DNA of 64,000 nt from assembly GCA_033283175.1 (NCBI GenBank), contig JAWMQM010000002.1, positions 744,001 through 808,000 of the forward strand. The letters are read 5' to 3'. The notes under the pieces were generated by a model. That model did not search any database. It was given only the letters and a program-made list of their open reading frames with translations, and was not told where the DNA came from. A program made the translations under genes and the position numbers. Positions 8,591-17,311 of the stretch are shown piece by piece (the first letter of the stretch is position 1; every line of letters begins with the position of its first letter). The stretch is from Pseudomaricurvus sp033283175. Its GTDB lineage: Bacteria > Pseudomonadota > Gammaproteobacteria > Pseudomonadales > Cellvibrionaceae.

Positions 8591-9193
8591 ATGATCAAGC
8601 TCACCTCCCGACAGGAAGAAGTGCTGAATCTCATCAAGCGCATTATCGAAGAGACTGGCTACCCCCCCACCCGGGCCGAAATTGCCAGGGAGCTGGGCTT
8701 CAAATCCCCCAATGCAGCCGAGGAACACCTCAAGGCCCTGGCCCGCAAAGGCGCCATCGAGATGGTGGCCGGCGCCTCCCGCGGAATCCGCTTGCCTGAA
8801 GAGATGACCGGTATTCCCATTGTCGGTCGCGTTGCTGCAGGCAACCCGATACTGGCCACAGAAAACATTGAGGACTATTGCAGTTTACCTGCCCATTTCT
8901 TCTCCCCGTCTGCAGACTACTTCCTGCGGGTTCACGGCGAGAGCATGAAGAACATCGGCATTATGGACGGCGACCTGCTGGCGGTTCACAAAACTGCACA
9001 GGCCCGCAACGGCGACATTGTTGTGGCTCGCATAGAGGACGAGGTCACCGTCAAGCGCTTTGAGAAAGGTGGCGACGGGCACCAGGTTTTGCTCTGGCCC
9101 GAGAACGAAGAGTTTGAGGTGATCAAGGTGGATCTGCGGGAAGAGCAGTTTGCCATCGAAGGCTTGAGTGTCGGCGTCCTGCGCCGCAGCTGA
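8591..9193 (+). CDS. lexA: LexA repressor
   Basis: A 200-residue SOS repressor. The winged helix-turn-helix spans residues 1-70 (YPPTRAEIARELGFKSPNA). The self-cleavage Ala-Gly bond is in VAAGNP near residue 84, the catalytic Ser in HGESMKNIGIMDGD near 118, and the catalytic Lys in EVTVKRFEK near 155. RecA-stimulated autocleavage inactivates it after DNA damage. Ribosome-binding site AGAGGA precedes the ATG. Tandem SOS boxes lie 36-70 nt upstream, and sulA follows 26 nt downstream without its own box, so both are co-transcribed as in Pseudomonas. Confidence 0.98.
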   Translation: MIKLTSRQEEVLNLIKRIIEETGYPPTRAEIARELGFKSPNAAEEHLKALARKGAIEMVAGASRGIRLPEEMTGIPIVGRVAAGNPILATENIEDYCSLPAHFFSPSADYFLRVHGESMKNIGIMDGDLLAVHKTAQARNGDIVVARIEDEVTVKRFEKGGDGHQVLLWPENEEFEVIKVDLREEQFAIEGLSVGVLRRS

Positions 9194-9219
9194 ACCCCAA
9201 GACGACAGGAGTGCAATCC

Positions 9220-9675
9220 ATGGCCATCTCCACTGCCCTCAATCAGCCTGAGCCGGCGCAACACACCGGCCTCTCCGGCAGAACCCCGTCTGCCAGAACG
9301 GCGAAGCCAGCCGCCCTGCCCTATGGCGGTATCAGCGAACTGTTTCTGACTGAACGCAGCCCCGAGCTGTCCGTACTGCTGATGCCCCTGTTGGCGCACC
9401 TGAGCCGCGACGATTGCCGCTGGATCACCTGGATAGGCCCCAGCAGGGCCAACCGCCAGCTGCTGGAGGAGTATGGCGTAGACATCCGTCGCGTGCGTTT
9501 TGTGACTACCACAACCGGTGAAGACCAACGCTGGATGGTGTGGGAAGCGCTGCGCGCCGGCACCAGCCACACTGTCATTGCTGATGGCAGTGCCCTGAGC
9601 GAAGAAGACATTACCCAGCTGGATCAGGCCGCGCAAAAAGGCAACAGTCGCGCCCTGCTGATTCGCCGCCAGTAA
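9220..9675 (+). CDS. sulA: SulA-like cell division inhibitor
   Basis: A 151-residue SOS-induced protein that binds FtsZ and halts septation. The recognisable core begins at GGISELFLTE and includes CRWITWIGP, LLEEYGVDIRRVRFV, and the ending SRALLIRRQ. The N-terminal 30 residues are low-complexity, as in Pseudomonas SulA. The ATG at 9220 is chosen because CAGGAG lies 9 nt upstream; an in-frame GTG at 9211 is less likely. It lies 26 nt behind lexA and should share the LexA-controlled promoter. No dedicated SOS box is seen between the genes. Confidence 0.88.
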   Translation: MAISTALNQPEPAQHTGLSGRTPSARTAKPAALPYGGISELFLTERSPELSVLLMPLLAHLSRDDCRWITWIGPSRANRQLLEEYGVDIRRVRFVTTTTGEDQRWMVWEALRAGTSHTVIADGSALSEEDITQLDQAAQKGNSRALLIRRQ

Positions 9676-9988
9676 GTTTGGCGAGGCCCGCAAAGTTCCA
9701 GTCGATATTTCCCACCCGGGCTTGCCCGTGCCTGTATACGAACCGGGCAAGGTGGCTCTATCCGATCGGCTACAACACCCGCTTTAGCGCGCTCCCGATC
9801 TATCGGCCTGACCTTACCCGCGGATATACCGGAGCAGATAGGGGGCCGGTTAGGGGGTTTAGAGGATCAGCGCAAACGGTTACTGGAGAGCGGCAGACTG
9901 GAGGGGGGGAGCTTCTGGTGTTTTCTGTTGCAGCACGGTGGGGAGGGATCGTCTGCCTGAGTAGCGGCCGGGAAGCCCTGTGCACGAT
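9676..9988. other. Intergenic region between sulA and convergent small gene
   Basis: A 313-nt convergent spacer. It contains an inverted repeat CTTGCCCG / CGGGCAAG around 9722-9756 that may serve as a bidirectional transcription stop, though without a T-tract. A long frame across it on the plus strand has no family resemblance and no ribosome-binding site. I see no gene. Confidence 0.4.
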
Positions 9989-10237
9989 TCAGTGCAGGGT
10001 ACGCTCCTGGGAATCCAGCTGAAAGGAGACTTCGTCTTCCTCTTCGATCAGGTCTCCAACAGCTTCCAGCCCAGCTTCAATCATCACCTTGGCAACGTCG
10101 AAGCGGATGTCCTGCAGATGTTCCTGTGCTTCCTGGGAAAAGTGCACCGCGATCAGTGGCTCGCCGTCTTCACCAGCCCGGCGCAATCCAATGCGACCAT
10201 CGGCCAGTTCAACAATTTCATACAGTGACGGTGTCAT
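9989..10237 (-). CDS. Conserved hypothetical protein (PA3009-like position)
   Basis: An 82-residue acidic soluble protein with a predicted small beta-hairpin N-terminus (LYEIVELADGRIGLRRAGEDGEPL) followed by helices (AQEHLQDIRFDVAKVMIEAGLEAV). GGAG 5 nt before the ATG supports the start. It occupies the place of the small hypothetical PA3009 in Pseudomonas and is probably co-transcribed with the gene upstream of it (80-nt gap). Function unknown. Confidence 0.75.
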   Translation of the reverse strand: MTPSLYEIVELADGRIGLRRAGEDGEPLIAVHFSQEAQEHLQDIRFDVAKVMIEAGLEAVGDLIEEEDEVSFQLDSQERTLH

Positions 10238-10317
10238 GACAGCTCCATAGGTATCCGGTACAACAGCACGCCGGGAACTCGACGTGAAGCGGGCCGCAAT
10301 TCTACCACTTCAGATGG

Positions 10318-10794
10318 TCAGTATTCCAGTTGACTGGCGCGCTGGCGCTCGGCGTGTTCACGCAATCCGGACTGCCACTCCTCCACCAATGACACCGTCA
10401 AATTATCATAAGCGCCTGTTATTGATGGAGATTCACCGCCAGCGATCAGGGCTGCGGGGGTACCTGTGACAACCTGCGGACTCAGAATTTTCGATTCCGT
10501 GCGCAATACAGCCTGCAGCCAAGCCGAGTGAGAGAGTTCCTGCAGTATTCCATTTTGCTGGTTGTAAGAGGCAAAATCCGCCAGATTGTAGATCCGCTCC
10601 GGCTCCCGCTCCGCCAGCAGGTGTCCCAGCTCACGCAGATAGAGACGCGCTGCAATAGCCAGGGCCAAAACACTGCTCTCCAGCAACGCACGCTGAGCCT
10701 GGGGCTGGTCGTCCCGAACCTGGCGCGCCTGCTCCAGGAGATAACGGCAGTGAGCCAGTTTTTGCTGTACGCGAGCGATATAGGGATTGGTCAT
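10318..10794 (-). CDS. Conserved hypothetical protein (DUF6586-like)
   Basis: A 158-residue mostly helical cytoplasmic protein. Opening helices NPYIARVQQKLAHCRYLLEQA and the ALLESSVLALAIAARLYLRELG segment suggest a HEPN-like or four-helix fold; I associate the family with DUF6586 (PA3010 position). GGAGG 8 nt before ATG makes the start secure. It is 75 nt beyond topA on the same strand. Function unknown. Confidence 0.75.
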   Translation of the reverse strand: MTNPYIARVQQKLAHCRYLLEQARQVRDDQPQAQRALLESSVLALAIAARLYLRELGHLLAEREPERIYNLADFASYNQQNGILQELSHSAWLQAVLRTESKILSPQVVTGTPAALIAGGESPSITGAYDNLTVSLVEEWQSGLREHAERQRASQLEY

Positions 10795-10869
10795 GCGCTA
10801 AACCTCCGCAATGTTGATGGCGTTCAGGGCGCAAACCACCCTGAACACCGGTGCAGCGCCTGCCGGTGG

Positions 10870-13560
10870 TTACCTGGCTGCGGTCTTGCGGACAGCTTTC
10901 TTTTTCGCTGGCGCTTTTTTGGGCTTGGCGGCCTCGGACTGGCTCACCACCCACTTGCCATTATCGTAAAAAGCCTTCCAGCCAGTGGCCTTGCCGTCCA
11001 CCTCGGATTGCACATACTGCTCCTTGGTTTTGCGGCTGTAGCGAACCACTGTGGGCAGGCCGTTATTGTCCGCCACAGGCGCATCAAACAGAAACGCGTA
11101 TTTCGGGTCAATCTCACTTCGGTGCGGCAACAATTCAGCCACCAGTGGTGCACGGGTCTCGCGGTTTTTCGGAAACTGACTGGCGGCCAGGAACAGGCCT
11201 GAGGCTCCATCACGCAACACGTAGTGGTCCTCCACCTTCTCGCAGGCCAGCTCCGGCATGCTCACCGGATCCATTTTCGGTGGTGCAGCTTCGCCGTTTT
11301 TCAGAAGCTTGCGGGTATTTTTGCAACTCTCCGATGTACAGCCAAAATATTTACCGAAGCGCCCAGTTTTGAGCTGCATATCCGCGCCGCACTTGTCACA
11401 CTCGATCAGCGGGCCGTCGTAGCCTTTCAGTTTGAAACTGCCCTCTTCCACCTCGTAGCCGGCGCAATCCGGGTTGTTACCACAGATATGCAGCTTGCGC
11501 TTTTCATCCAGCAGGTAACTGTCCATGGCGGTATTGCAGAGTTTGCAGCGGTGCTTGCTGCGCAACTGACGGGATTCCGCTTCGTCGTCGTCATCGGCAT
11601 TCACGGCTTCATCACCGGGAACCAGGTTGAGTGTGGACTTGCAGCGCTCCTTGGGAGGCAGGCTGTAGCCCGAGCAACCGAGAAAGACACCGGTGGCGCC
11701 GGTGCGGATCTGCATGGGGCGGCCACAGGTCGGACAGCTGATGCTGGTCTCTGTCGGCTGATTGGGGCGCATACCGCCTTCGTCGTTCTGCGCTTCCAGC
11801 AGCGACAGGGAGAAGTCGCGGTAGAAATCATCCAGCAGGTGATGCCACTCCACCTTGCCGGTCGCCACCTGGTCCAGCGCCTCTTCCATATTGGCCGTAA
11901 AGCTGTAGCTCATCAGATCGGAGAAGTTTTCCGTCAACCTGTCGGTAACGATATCGCCCATCTTGTCGGCGTAAAACCGGCGTTTGTCCACGTGCACGTA
12001 ACCGCGATCCTGGATGGTGGAAATGATCGACGCATAGGTTGATGGTCGACCGATACCACGCTTTTCCAGCTCCTTCACCAGGCTGGCTTCGGTGTAACGG
12101 GCCGGTGGCTTGGTAAAGTGCTGGTTGGGATCGAGTTTTTGCAAGGCCAGCGACTCTCCCACCGCCACTTCCGGCAGCACGATGTCCTCATCCTTTTTGC
12201 CAGCGGGCTGTTGTACTTTCATAAAACCGTCGAAACGGATCACGCGGCCGCGGGTGCGCAGCTCGTAATCACCGGCGGTAACCACCAGTGAGGTGCTGGT
12301 AAATTCGGCGGGCGCCATCTGGCAGGCGACAAACTGCTGCCAGATCAGGGTGTAAAGCCGTTCGGCGTCGCGCTCCATCCCCTTCAGCTGCGTGGGACGG
12401 GTGGTCACCGATGATGGGCGGATCGCTTCGTGCGCCTCCTGCGCCCCCTCCTTGCTGCTGTAGGAGACAGGCTGCTTGGGCAGGTAACGGTCGCCGTAGC
12501 TTTCCTGGATAAAATCGCGACAGGCCTCCACCGCTTCTTTACTGAGATTGGTGGAGTCGGTACGCATGTAGGTGATGTAACCGGCCTCATAGAGGCGCTG
12601 GGCCAGCATCATGGTCTTTTTAACACCAAATCCGAGCCGCGTACTGGCGGCCTGCTGCAATGTCGACGTGATATACGGTGCACCGGGTTTGGAGCTGGTG
12701 GGTTTGTCTTCCCGCTGACTGACGGTATACGCCGCGCCTTGCAGGGCATTCACAGCCGTCATGGCCTGGGCTTCGTTGACCGGACGGAATGCCTCATCCC
12801 CGCAGCGCTTCACTTCAAAGCGTATGCCCGCACCGGCGGCGGTGGTCAGGTCGGCAAACACATCCCAGTACTCCTCGGGAATAAAAGCCCTGATCTCCCG
12901 TTCACGCTCAACCACCAGCCGCACCGCAACTGACTGCACGCGCCCGGCGGACAAGCCACGAGCCACCTTTTCCCACAACAACGGCGACACCATGTAACCC
13001 ACAACCCGATCAAGGAAGCGGCGTGCCTGCTGCGCATTGACACGGTTCTGGTCAATCGGCCCCGGTTGCTTGAAAGCCTCCTGAATGGCGCTTTTGGTGA
13101 TTTCATTAAAGACTACACGACGATAACGGGATTCGTCGCCGCCGATCGCCTGCTGCAGGTGCCAGGCGATGGCCTCCCCTTCGCGATCCAAGTCCGTCGC
13201 GAGGTAGATGGTGTCGGCCTTGTCTGCCAGCTTGCGCAGTTCATCGACGACATTCTCCTTGCCTGGCAGGATCTCGTAGGTGGCCTGCCAGCCATTGTCC
13301 GGATCGATACCCATGCGCGACACCAGCTGCTCGCGGGATTTACGGCGTTTGTGTTCGACCTTTTCTTCCGGCGAAAGCTTGCGTGTGATGGCTGCCTGCC
13401 GGGCCCGCTCCTTCGCATCTACGGGTGTCTTGTTGCCGCCACCGGTAGGAAGATCGCGGATATGGCCAATACTGGATTTCACTATGTATTCGTCGCCCAG
13501 GTACTTATTGATAGTTTTGGCTTTGGCAGGCGACTCAACAATAACTAATGATTTACCCAT
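10870..13560 (-). CDS. topA: DNA topoisomerase I
   Basis: An 896-residue type IA topoisomerase that relaxes negative supercoils. The Toprim domain starts at KSLVIVESPAKAKTI and holds ATDLDREGEA. The active-site Tyr lies in YITYMRTDSTNLS near residue 320. Three C-terminal zinc-binding modules (CPTCGRPM, CKLCNTAM and CDKCGADM starts) are followed by a Lys/Ala-rich DNA-binding tail (KKAPAKKKAVRKTAAR). The ATG at 13560 is chosen because it has GAAGGAAG upstream and matches the family start; the frame extends 54 codons further without similarity. A sigma70 promoter and a leader hairpin lie upstream. Confidence 0.98.
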   Translation of the reverse strand: MGKSLVIVESPAKAKTINKYLGDEYIVKSSIGHIRDLPTGGGNKTPVDAKERARQAAITRKLSPEEKVEHKRRKSREQLVSRMGIDPDNGWQATYEILPGKENVVDELRKLADKADTIYLATDLDREGEAIAWHLQQAIGGDESRYRRVVFNEITKSAIQEAFKQPGPIDQNRVNAQQARRFLDRVVGYMVSPLLWEKVARGLSAGRVQSVAVRLVVEREREIRAFIPEEYWDVFADLTTAAGAGIRFEVKRCGDEAFRPVNEAQAMTAVNALQGAAYTVSQREDKPTSSKPGAPYITSTLQQAASTRLGFGVKKTMMLAQRLYEAGYITYMRTDSTNLSKEAVEACRDFIQESYGDRYLPKQPVSYSSKEGAQEAHEAIRPSSVTTRPTQLKGMERDAERLYTLIWQQFVACQMAPAEFTSTSLVVTAGDYELRTRGRVIRFDGFMKVQQPAGKKDEDIVLPEVAVGESLALQKLDPNQHFTKPPARYTEASLVKELEKRGIGRPSTYASIISTIQDRGYVHVDKRRFYADKMGDIVTDRLTENFSDLMSYSFTANMEEALDQVATGKVEWHHLLDDFYRDFSLSLLEAQNDEGGMRPNQPTETSISCPTCGRPMQIRTGATGVFLGCSGYSLPPKERCKSTLNLVPGDEAVNADDDDEAESRQLRSKHRCKLCNTAMDSYLLDEKRKLHICGNNPDCAGYEVEEGSFKLKGYDGPLIECDKCGADMQLKTGRFGKYFGCTSESCKNTRKLLKNGEAAPPKMDPVSMPELACEKVEDHYVLRDGASGLFLAASQFPKNRETRAPLVAELLPHRSEIDPKYAFLFDAPVADNNGLPTVVRYSRKTKEQYVQSEVDGKATGWKAFYDNGKWVVSQSEAAKPKKAPAKKKAVRKTAAR

Positions 13561-13620
13561 ATCTTCCTTCTGTACAGTGGTTGCCAAGGAGCGGATCGAT
13601 GGCTCGCTGTGCTGTGTTAT

Positions 13621-13638
13621 TTGCCGCCCCGGCGGCAA
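13621..13638 (-). other. Hairpin at the 5' end of the topA leader
   Basis: TTGCCGCC-CC-GGCGGCAA forms a perfect 8-bp stem with a two-base loop on paper (more likely 7 bp with a 4-base loop). It would lie within the first 20 nt of the predicted topA transcript. Possible roles are mRNA stabilisation or supercoiling-sensitive promoter escape; this is inference. Confidence 0.5.
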
Positions 13639-13648
13639 GGGATGCGCA

Positions 13649-13677
13649 TATATAAGGGCTTGCCGGTTCAGGGTCAA
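13649..13677 (-). promoter_or_regulatory. Predicted topA promoter
   Basis: Reading leftward, -35 TTGACC (13677-13672) and -10 TATATA (13654-13649) are separated by 17 nt. The GC-rich base just after the -10 region suits a supercoiling-controlled promoter. Expected transcript leader is about 80 nt. Confidence 0.6.
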
Positions 13678-14008
13678 CCCGGGCTGGCCATTTAGGCATA
13701 TTTTGGTAAGGCTGGACGACAACCGGGTTCCGGCCTATTTTTTACAGATAGCACAGTTTACGACAGGGTGAAAACCCCGACCTTGGCCCCCGGACCGGGA
13801 CAAGGGCGATGCGCGCCCCAAAACGAAGGGCGTAAGCCCGGTTATTGGTGGCTGCAGTGCAGATAGTCGCAGGCAGGCACTGCCTGGGTGACAATGACGG
13901 CCCCAGACAGACAACTGCAGACACGGAAAGCGGGACAGGATGGTGAGCTGCCGACTCCCTGCGCGTCCCCGGGCAGGGCGTGCCGCAGGACCGGGTGGTT
14001 GCGGCGGA
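13678..14008. other. Intergenic region upstream of topA
   Basis: About 330 nt between topA and the leftward small membrane gene. I see no tRNA, no recognised coding frame and no strong terminator. Short frames on both strands are compositionally open but lack ribosome-binding sites and family resemblance. Confidence 0.4.
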
Positions 14009-14497
14009 TTATGGTACCGATGTACTGGCGGCGGCTTCCCGCAACCAATCGGCAATAACATTTACCTGCTGGTCACCACCGTATTCCTCCCAGAAAACAC
14101 AGAGCCCGGCGGCCCCCAGGGTTACCGCCAGCACCACCTCAGGTGCGGCTTGCAGGCACTGCTTGAAGGCTTCAGGTGGCAACCGCGACGGTTTGTCGCC
14201 CCAATCCCACTCGCCACTGTAGTGCAGCTCGTGGGAAAAGTTTTTACGCACCAGCGACCAGCCCCCCCGGTCCTTGCGGCTGCGCTCCCAGGGGAGACAG
14301 TAGAGTGGCAGCAGTTTGCGTTGCGGCGGACAACGGGAGCCCTTGGGAGGCTCCTGCAGGTGCACCCGCAGCCCCAGGTCCAGCGCCAACTTGCGCATGC
14401 GGGCTTCACGCCGCTGGGTGGCGCTGGGCTGCATGAGGAATATCGGTCCTAACACCAGTGCAACAGCACCGATGGTAAAAAGAATGGGTAGCCACAT
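14009..14497 (-). CDS. Membrane-anchored conserved hypothetical protein
   Basis: A 162-residue protein with an N-terminal transmembrane helix (LPILFTIGAVALVLGPIFLM, residues 3-22) and a basic cytoplasmic-side start of the soluble part (RREARMRKLALDLGL). The later segments SLVRKNFSHELHYSGEWDW and CLQAAPEVVLAVTLGAAGL are typical of an uncharacterised family found beside topA (PA3012 position). No catalytic motif is seen. The ribosome-binding site is weak. Function unknown. Confidence 0.72.
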   Translation of the reverse strand: MWLPILFTIGAVALVLGPIFLMQPSATQRREARMRKLALDLGLRVHLQEPPKGSRCPPQRKLLPLYCLPWERSRKDRGGWSLVRKNFSHELHYSGEWDWGDKPSRLPPEAFKQCLQAAPEVVLAVTLGAAGLCVFWEEYGGDQQVNVIADWLREAAASTSVP

Positions 14498-14588
14498 AGA
14501 GGAAAATCGTCGTTTGATCTGGGTCTAGGCAAGAAATTTATTAGCCGATAGTATGACCCGACAACGGCTTGGCGAAAAGGAGATAACA

Positions 14589-15023
14589 ATGAGTCAATAC
14601 ACGCACGTCCTGGCAGCAGTAGACCTCACAGAGGAAGCGCAGCAAGTTGCCCGCCGCGCCGCAGCACTGGCGCAAGCCAGCAATGCCAAACTGTCACTGG
14701 TACACGTGGTCGAACCCCTGACCTTCGCCTACGGTGGCGACATTCCGGTAGACCTGAGCGAGATCCAGCAGCAGCTGCAACAGCAGGCCACCCAGCAACT
14801 GCAGGCGCTGGGAGACTCCATCCAGGTGGATGAAGCCAATCGCCACGTATTAACCGGCTCGGCGGTTACCGAGATTCACGACATTGCAGAAGAGCTGGGT
14901 GCCGACCTGGTTGTGGTAGGCAGCCACGGCCGCAAGGGACTGGCGCTGCTGCTTGGCTCTACCGCCAACGGCGTGCTGCACGGTGCCCGCTGCGATGTAC
15001 TGGCGGTCAGGGTTGCGGACTGA
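14589..15023 (+). CDS. Universal stress protein (UspA family)
   Basis: A 144-residue single-domain USP. The N-terminal strand THVLAAVDLTEEA and the nucleotide loop GSHGRKGLALLLGSTANGV (G-x2-G-x9-G-S/T) indicate an ATP-binding subtype. AAAAGGAG 8 nt before ATG fixes the start. It stands alone between leftward genes and is followed by a strong hairpin. In P. aeruginosa a UspA protein occupies the same neighbourhood (PA3017). Stress or energy-limitation regulation is inferred from family. Confidence 0.93.
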   Translation: MSQYTHVLAAVDLTEEAQQVARRAAALAQASNAKLSLVHVVEPLTFAYGGDIPVDLSEIQQQLQQQATQQLQALGDSIQVDEANRHVLTGSAVTEIHDIAEELGADLVVVGSHGRKGLALLLGSTANGVLHGARCDVLAVRVAD

Positions 15024-15052
15024 GTCGTCGCCGGACAGTAACTGCTGGTCAA

Positions 15053-15080
15053 CACCGGGCTGATTTTTGCCAGCCCGGTG
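15053..15080. terminator. Bidirectional hairpin between usp and uup
   Basis: A perfect 10-bp stem (CACCGGGCTG at 15053-15062 with CAGCCCGGTG at 15071-15080) with loop ATTTTTGC. It lies between convergent genes and can stop both transcripts; the T-tract is inside the loop rather than after the stem. Confidence 0.6.
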
Positions 15081-15133
15081 CAGGCTTACTCTCGCTGAGC
15101 CCCTGACACAGCGTCACGCCGACCACCGGCGAG

Positions 15134-17050
15134 TCAACTGTTTTCCAGCGTCTCCCAACGCTCGAACTTCTCCTCCAACTGCGCCTGCAACGCCGTCATT
15201 TTGGCCAGTGTGTCCTGCACCTTCTGCTGCTCCTGCTGGTAAAAGTCGGGTCTGGAAATGTCACTTTCCAGCTCACCGATAGCCAGCTCCAGGGCTTCAA
15301 TTTCCCCGGGCAAGGCTTCCAGCTCCCGCTGTAATTTGTAACTCAGCTTTTTTGTGCTGCCAGCCGCTTTGGCGGCCGGCTCTGCAGCGGTGGCAGCGGT
15401 GGCCGCAGTTACCGTGTCGACAGTCTCTCCGGCACTGTTGGCAGATTCGTCTCCCTCCTGCCAGTGACCGCCCTGCCGCAGCCAATCCTCGTAACCGCCC
15501 ACGTATTCCGCCACCCGCCCATTACCTTCGAAGGCAATGGTGCTGGTAACCACATTATCGAGAAACGCACGATCGTGGCTCACCAGTAACAGTGTTCCCT
15601 CAAAGCCGGCAAGGATCTCTTCAAGCAACTCCAGGGTTTCCACATCCAGGTCGTTGGTAGGCTCATCCAGCACCAGCAGGTTGGCGGGCTTGCTGAACAG
15701 CTTGGCCAACAGGACACGGTTGCGCTCGCCACCGGACAGGGCTCGCAACGGTGTACGGGCCCTCTCACCGGTAAAAAGGAATTTACTCAGGTAGCTGATA
15801 ATGTGCTGGCTCTTGCCACCCACATCGATACTGTCACGCCCGCCGGAGACATTGTCGACAGCGTTTTTATCCAGATCCAATTGATTGCGCAGCTGGTCAA
15901 AGTATGCCACTTCCAGATTGGTTCCCAGCCGCACACTGCCCTGCTGTGGCTGCAACTCCCCCAGAATGATTTTCAGCAAGGTACTTTTACCGGCACCGTT
16001 AGGCCCGATGAGGCCCACCCGGTCACCGCGCATAATGGCAGTGGTAAAGTCGCGCACAATGACCTTATTGTCGTAGCCATGAGTGACGTGCTGCAGCTCC
16101 GCCACCAGTTTTCCGGAAAGTCCACCACCCTGCAGCACCATTTGGGCACGCCCCTGCTGCTCACGGCGTCCGGCCCGCTCCACACGCATGGCCTTGAGGG
16201 CTCGCACCCGGCCTTCATTGCGGGTGCGGCGCGCCTTGATGCCCTGTCGGATCCACTTCTCCTCTTCCGCCAGACGCTTGTCGAACAGCGCGTTGTGGCG
16301 CTCCTCTTCCGCCAGCTGCTGCTCCCGAAACTCAAGGAAGCCGTGGTAATCACCATCCCAGTTGCGCAGGTGACCACGATCCAGCTCCACAATGCGGTTG
16401 GCCAGGTTCTGCAGCAGTTGCCGGTCGTGGGTAATAAAGACAACAGCCCCGCGAAAATCCAGCAGCTGCTTCTCCAGCCACTCAATGGCCATAACATCCA
16501 GGTGGTTGGTAGGCTCATCGAGCAGCAACAGATCCGGGTCCTTCACCATGGCCCGCGCCAGTGCCACCCGGCGACGCCAGCCGCCGGAAAGCTCTGCCAT
16601 GGTTTTGTCGGCGGGCAGGTCCAGGCGGGAGATCACAGTTTCGACCCGCTGCTGCAGGCTCCAGCCATCGCAGGCATCAATGGCTTGCTGCACCTTCGCC
16701 AGCTGGTCGAGGGCACCCGGCTCTTCCGTGTGCTGCAGCAACTGGTGGTAACGGGCCAGGTGCTCGCCGGCCTCTTCCAGGCCCATGGCAACGGCATCGT
16801 AGACCAGCAGGTCATCGGCATCCGGCAGATCCTGCTCCAGGCGTGCAATCTTCAGGGTCGGCTGCCGCCAGACACTGCCATCGTCCAGGCTCAGATCACC
16901 GGCCAGCACCTTCAACAGAGTGGACTTACCGGCGCCATTGCGGCCAATGAGACAGAGGCGTTGGCCCCGCTCCACCGCCAGGTCCACATGATCCAGCAAC
17001 ACCTGGTGCCCATAGTTGAGACACGCTTTCTTGATTTCAATTAACGCCAT
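15134..17050 (-). CDS. uup: ABC-F ATPase Uup
   Basis: A 638-residue soluble ABC-F protein with two ATPase domains and no membrane segments. Walker A motifs are GRNGAGKST (near residue 37) and GPNGAGKST (near 350); signatures are LSGGW and LSGGE, and each domain has an LLLDEPT/LVLDEPT Walker B. The linker is charged, and the C-terminal 75 residues form an antiparallel coiled coil (KLSYKLQRELEALPGEIEAL), the mark that separates Uup from EttA. Uup acts on ribosomes and influences transposon excision in E. coli. Position matches PA3019. Confidence 0.94.
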   Translation of the reverse strand: MALIEIKKACLNYGHQVLLDHVDLAVERGQRLCLIGRNGAGKSTLLKVLAGDLSLDDGSVWRQPTLKIARLEQDLPDADDLLVYDAVAMGLEEAGEHLARYHQLLQHTEEPGALDQLAKVQQAIDACDGWSLQQRVETVISRLDLPADKTMAELSGGWRRRVALARAMVKDPDLLLLDEPTNHLDVMAIEWLEKQLLDFRGAVVFITHDRQLLQNLANRIVELDRGHLRNWDGDYHGFLEFREQQLAEEERHNALFDKRLAEEEKWIRQGIKARRTRNEGRVRALKAMRVERAGRREQQGRAQMVLQGGGLSGKLVAELQHVTHGYDNKVIVRDFTTAIMRGDRVGLIGPNGAGKSTLLKIILGELQPQQGSVRLGTNLEVAYFDQLRNQLDLDKNAVDNVSGGRDSIDVGGKSQHIISYLSKFLFTGERARTPLRALSGGERNRVLLAKLFSKPANLLVLDEPTNDLDVETLELLEEILAGFEGTLLLVSHDRAFLDNVVTSTIAFEGNGRVAEYVGGYEDWLRQGGHWQEGDESANSAGETVDTVTAATAATAAEPAAKAAGSTKKLSYKLQRELEALPGEIEALELAIGELESDISRPDFYQQEQQKVQDTLAKMTALQAQLEEKFERWETLENS

Positions 17051-17311
17051 AGGAGTACCGCAGAGAAAAGCCCGGAAAATCAGGAAGCCCTGAAACGGCG
17101 GTCATGGTACCGAAAACCAGGGGCTGAGCGCACGTCCTACCTTATCCCTGCGGCCCTCAAGCTCAGCAGCACTCGCGAAAGCGACCAATCAGCAGGCAAA
17201 CCTGTTAAAATTTGATCCAGTTATCTTTCCCGCACTGCGAAATCCCGCGGGATTGCCCTAGAATAATAAATACACCCATCACGGCCAGCTGTGGCCGAAT
17301 ATGACGTATAT
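17051..17311. promoter_or_regulatory. Divergent uup/slt regulatory region
   Basis: A 260-nt divergent spacer. A -10-like TAGAAT at 17259-17264 precedes slt. Immediately upstream is a perfect 14-bp palindrome AATCCCGCGGGATT (17241-17254), in the place of the spacer between -35 and -10. This could be an operator, but I do not recognise the protein. No gene seen. Confidence 0.4.

Noticed and set aside
9678..10022. 114-codon frame after sulA
   Set aside because: No ribosome-binding site, unrelated composition, overlaps the convergent small gene.
13569..13577. CTGTACAG as an SOS box before topA
   Set aside because: Half-sites are adjacent without the 8-10 nt core required by LexA.
15803..17044. 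413-codon frame antisense to uup
   Set aside because: Mirror of the ABC-F coding sequence; low-complexity composition and no motif.
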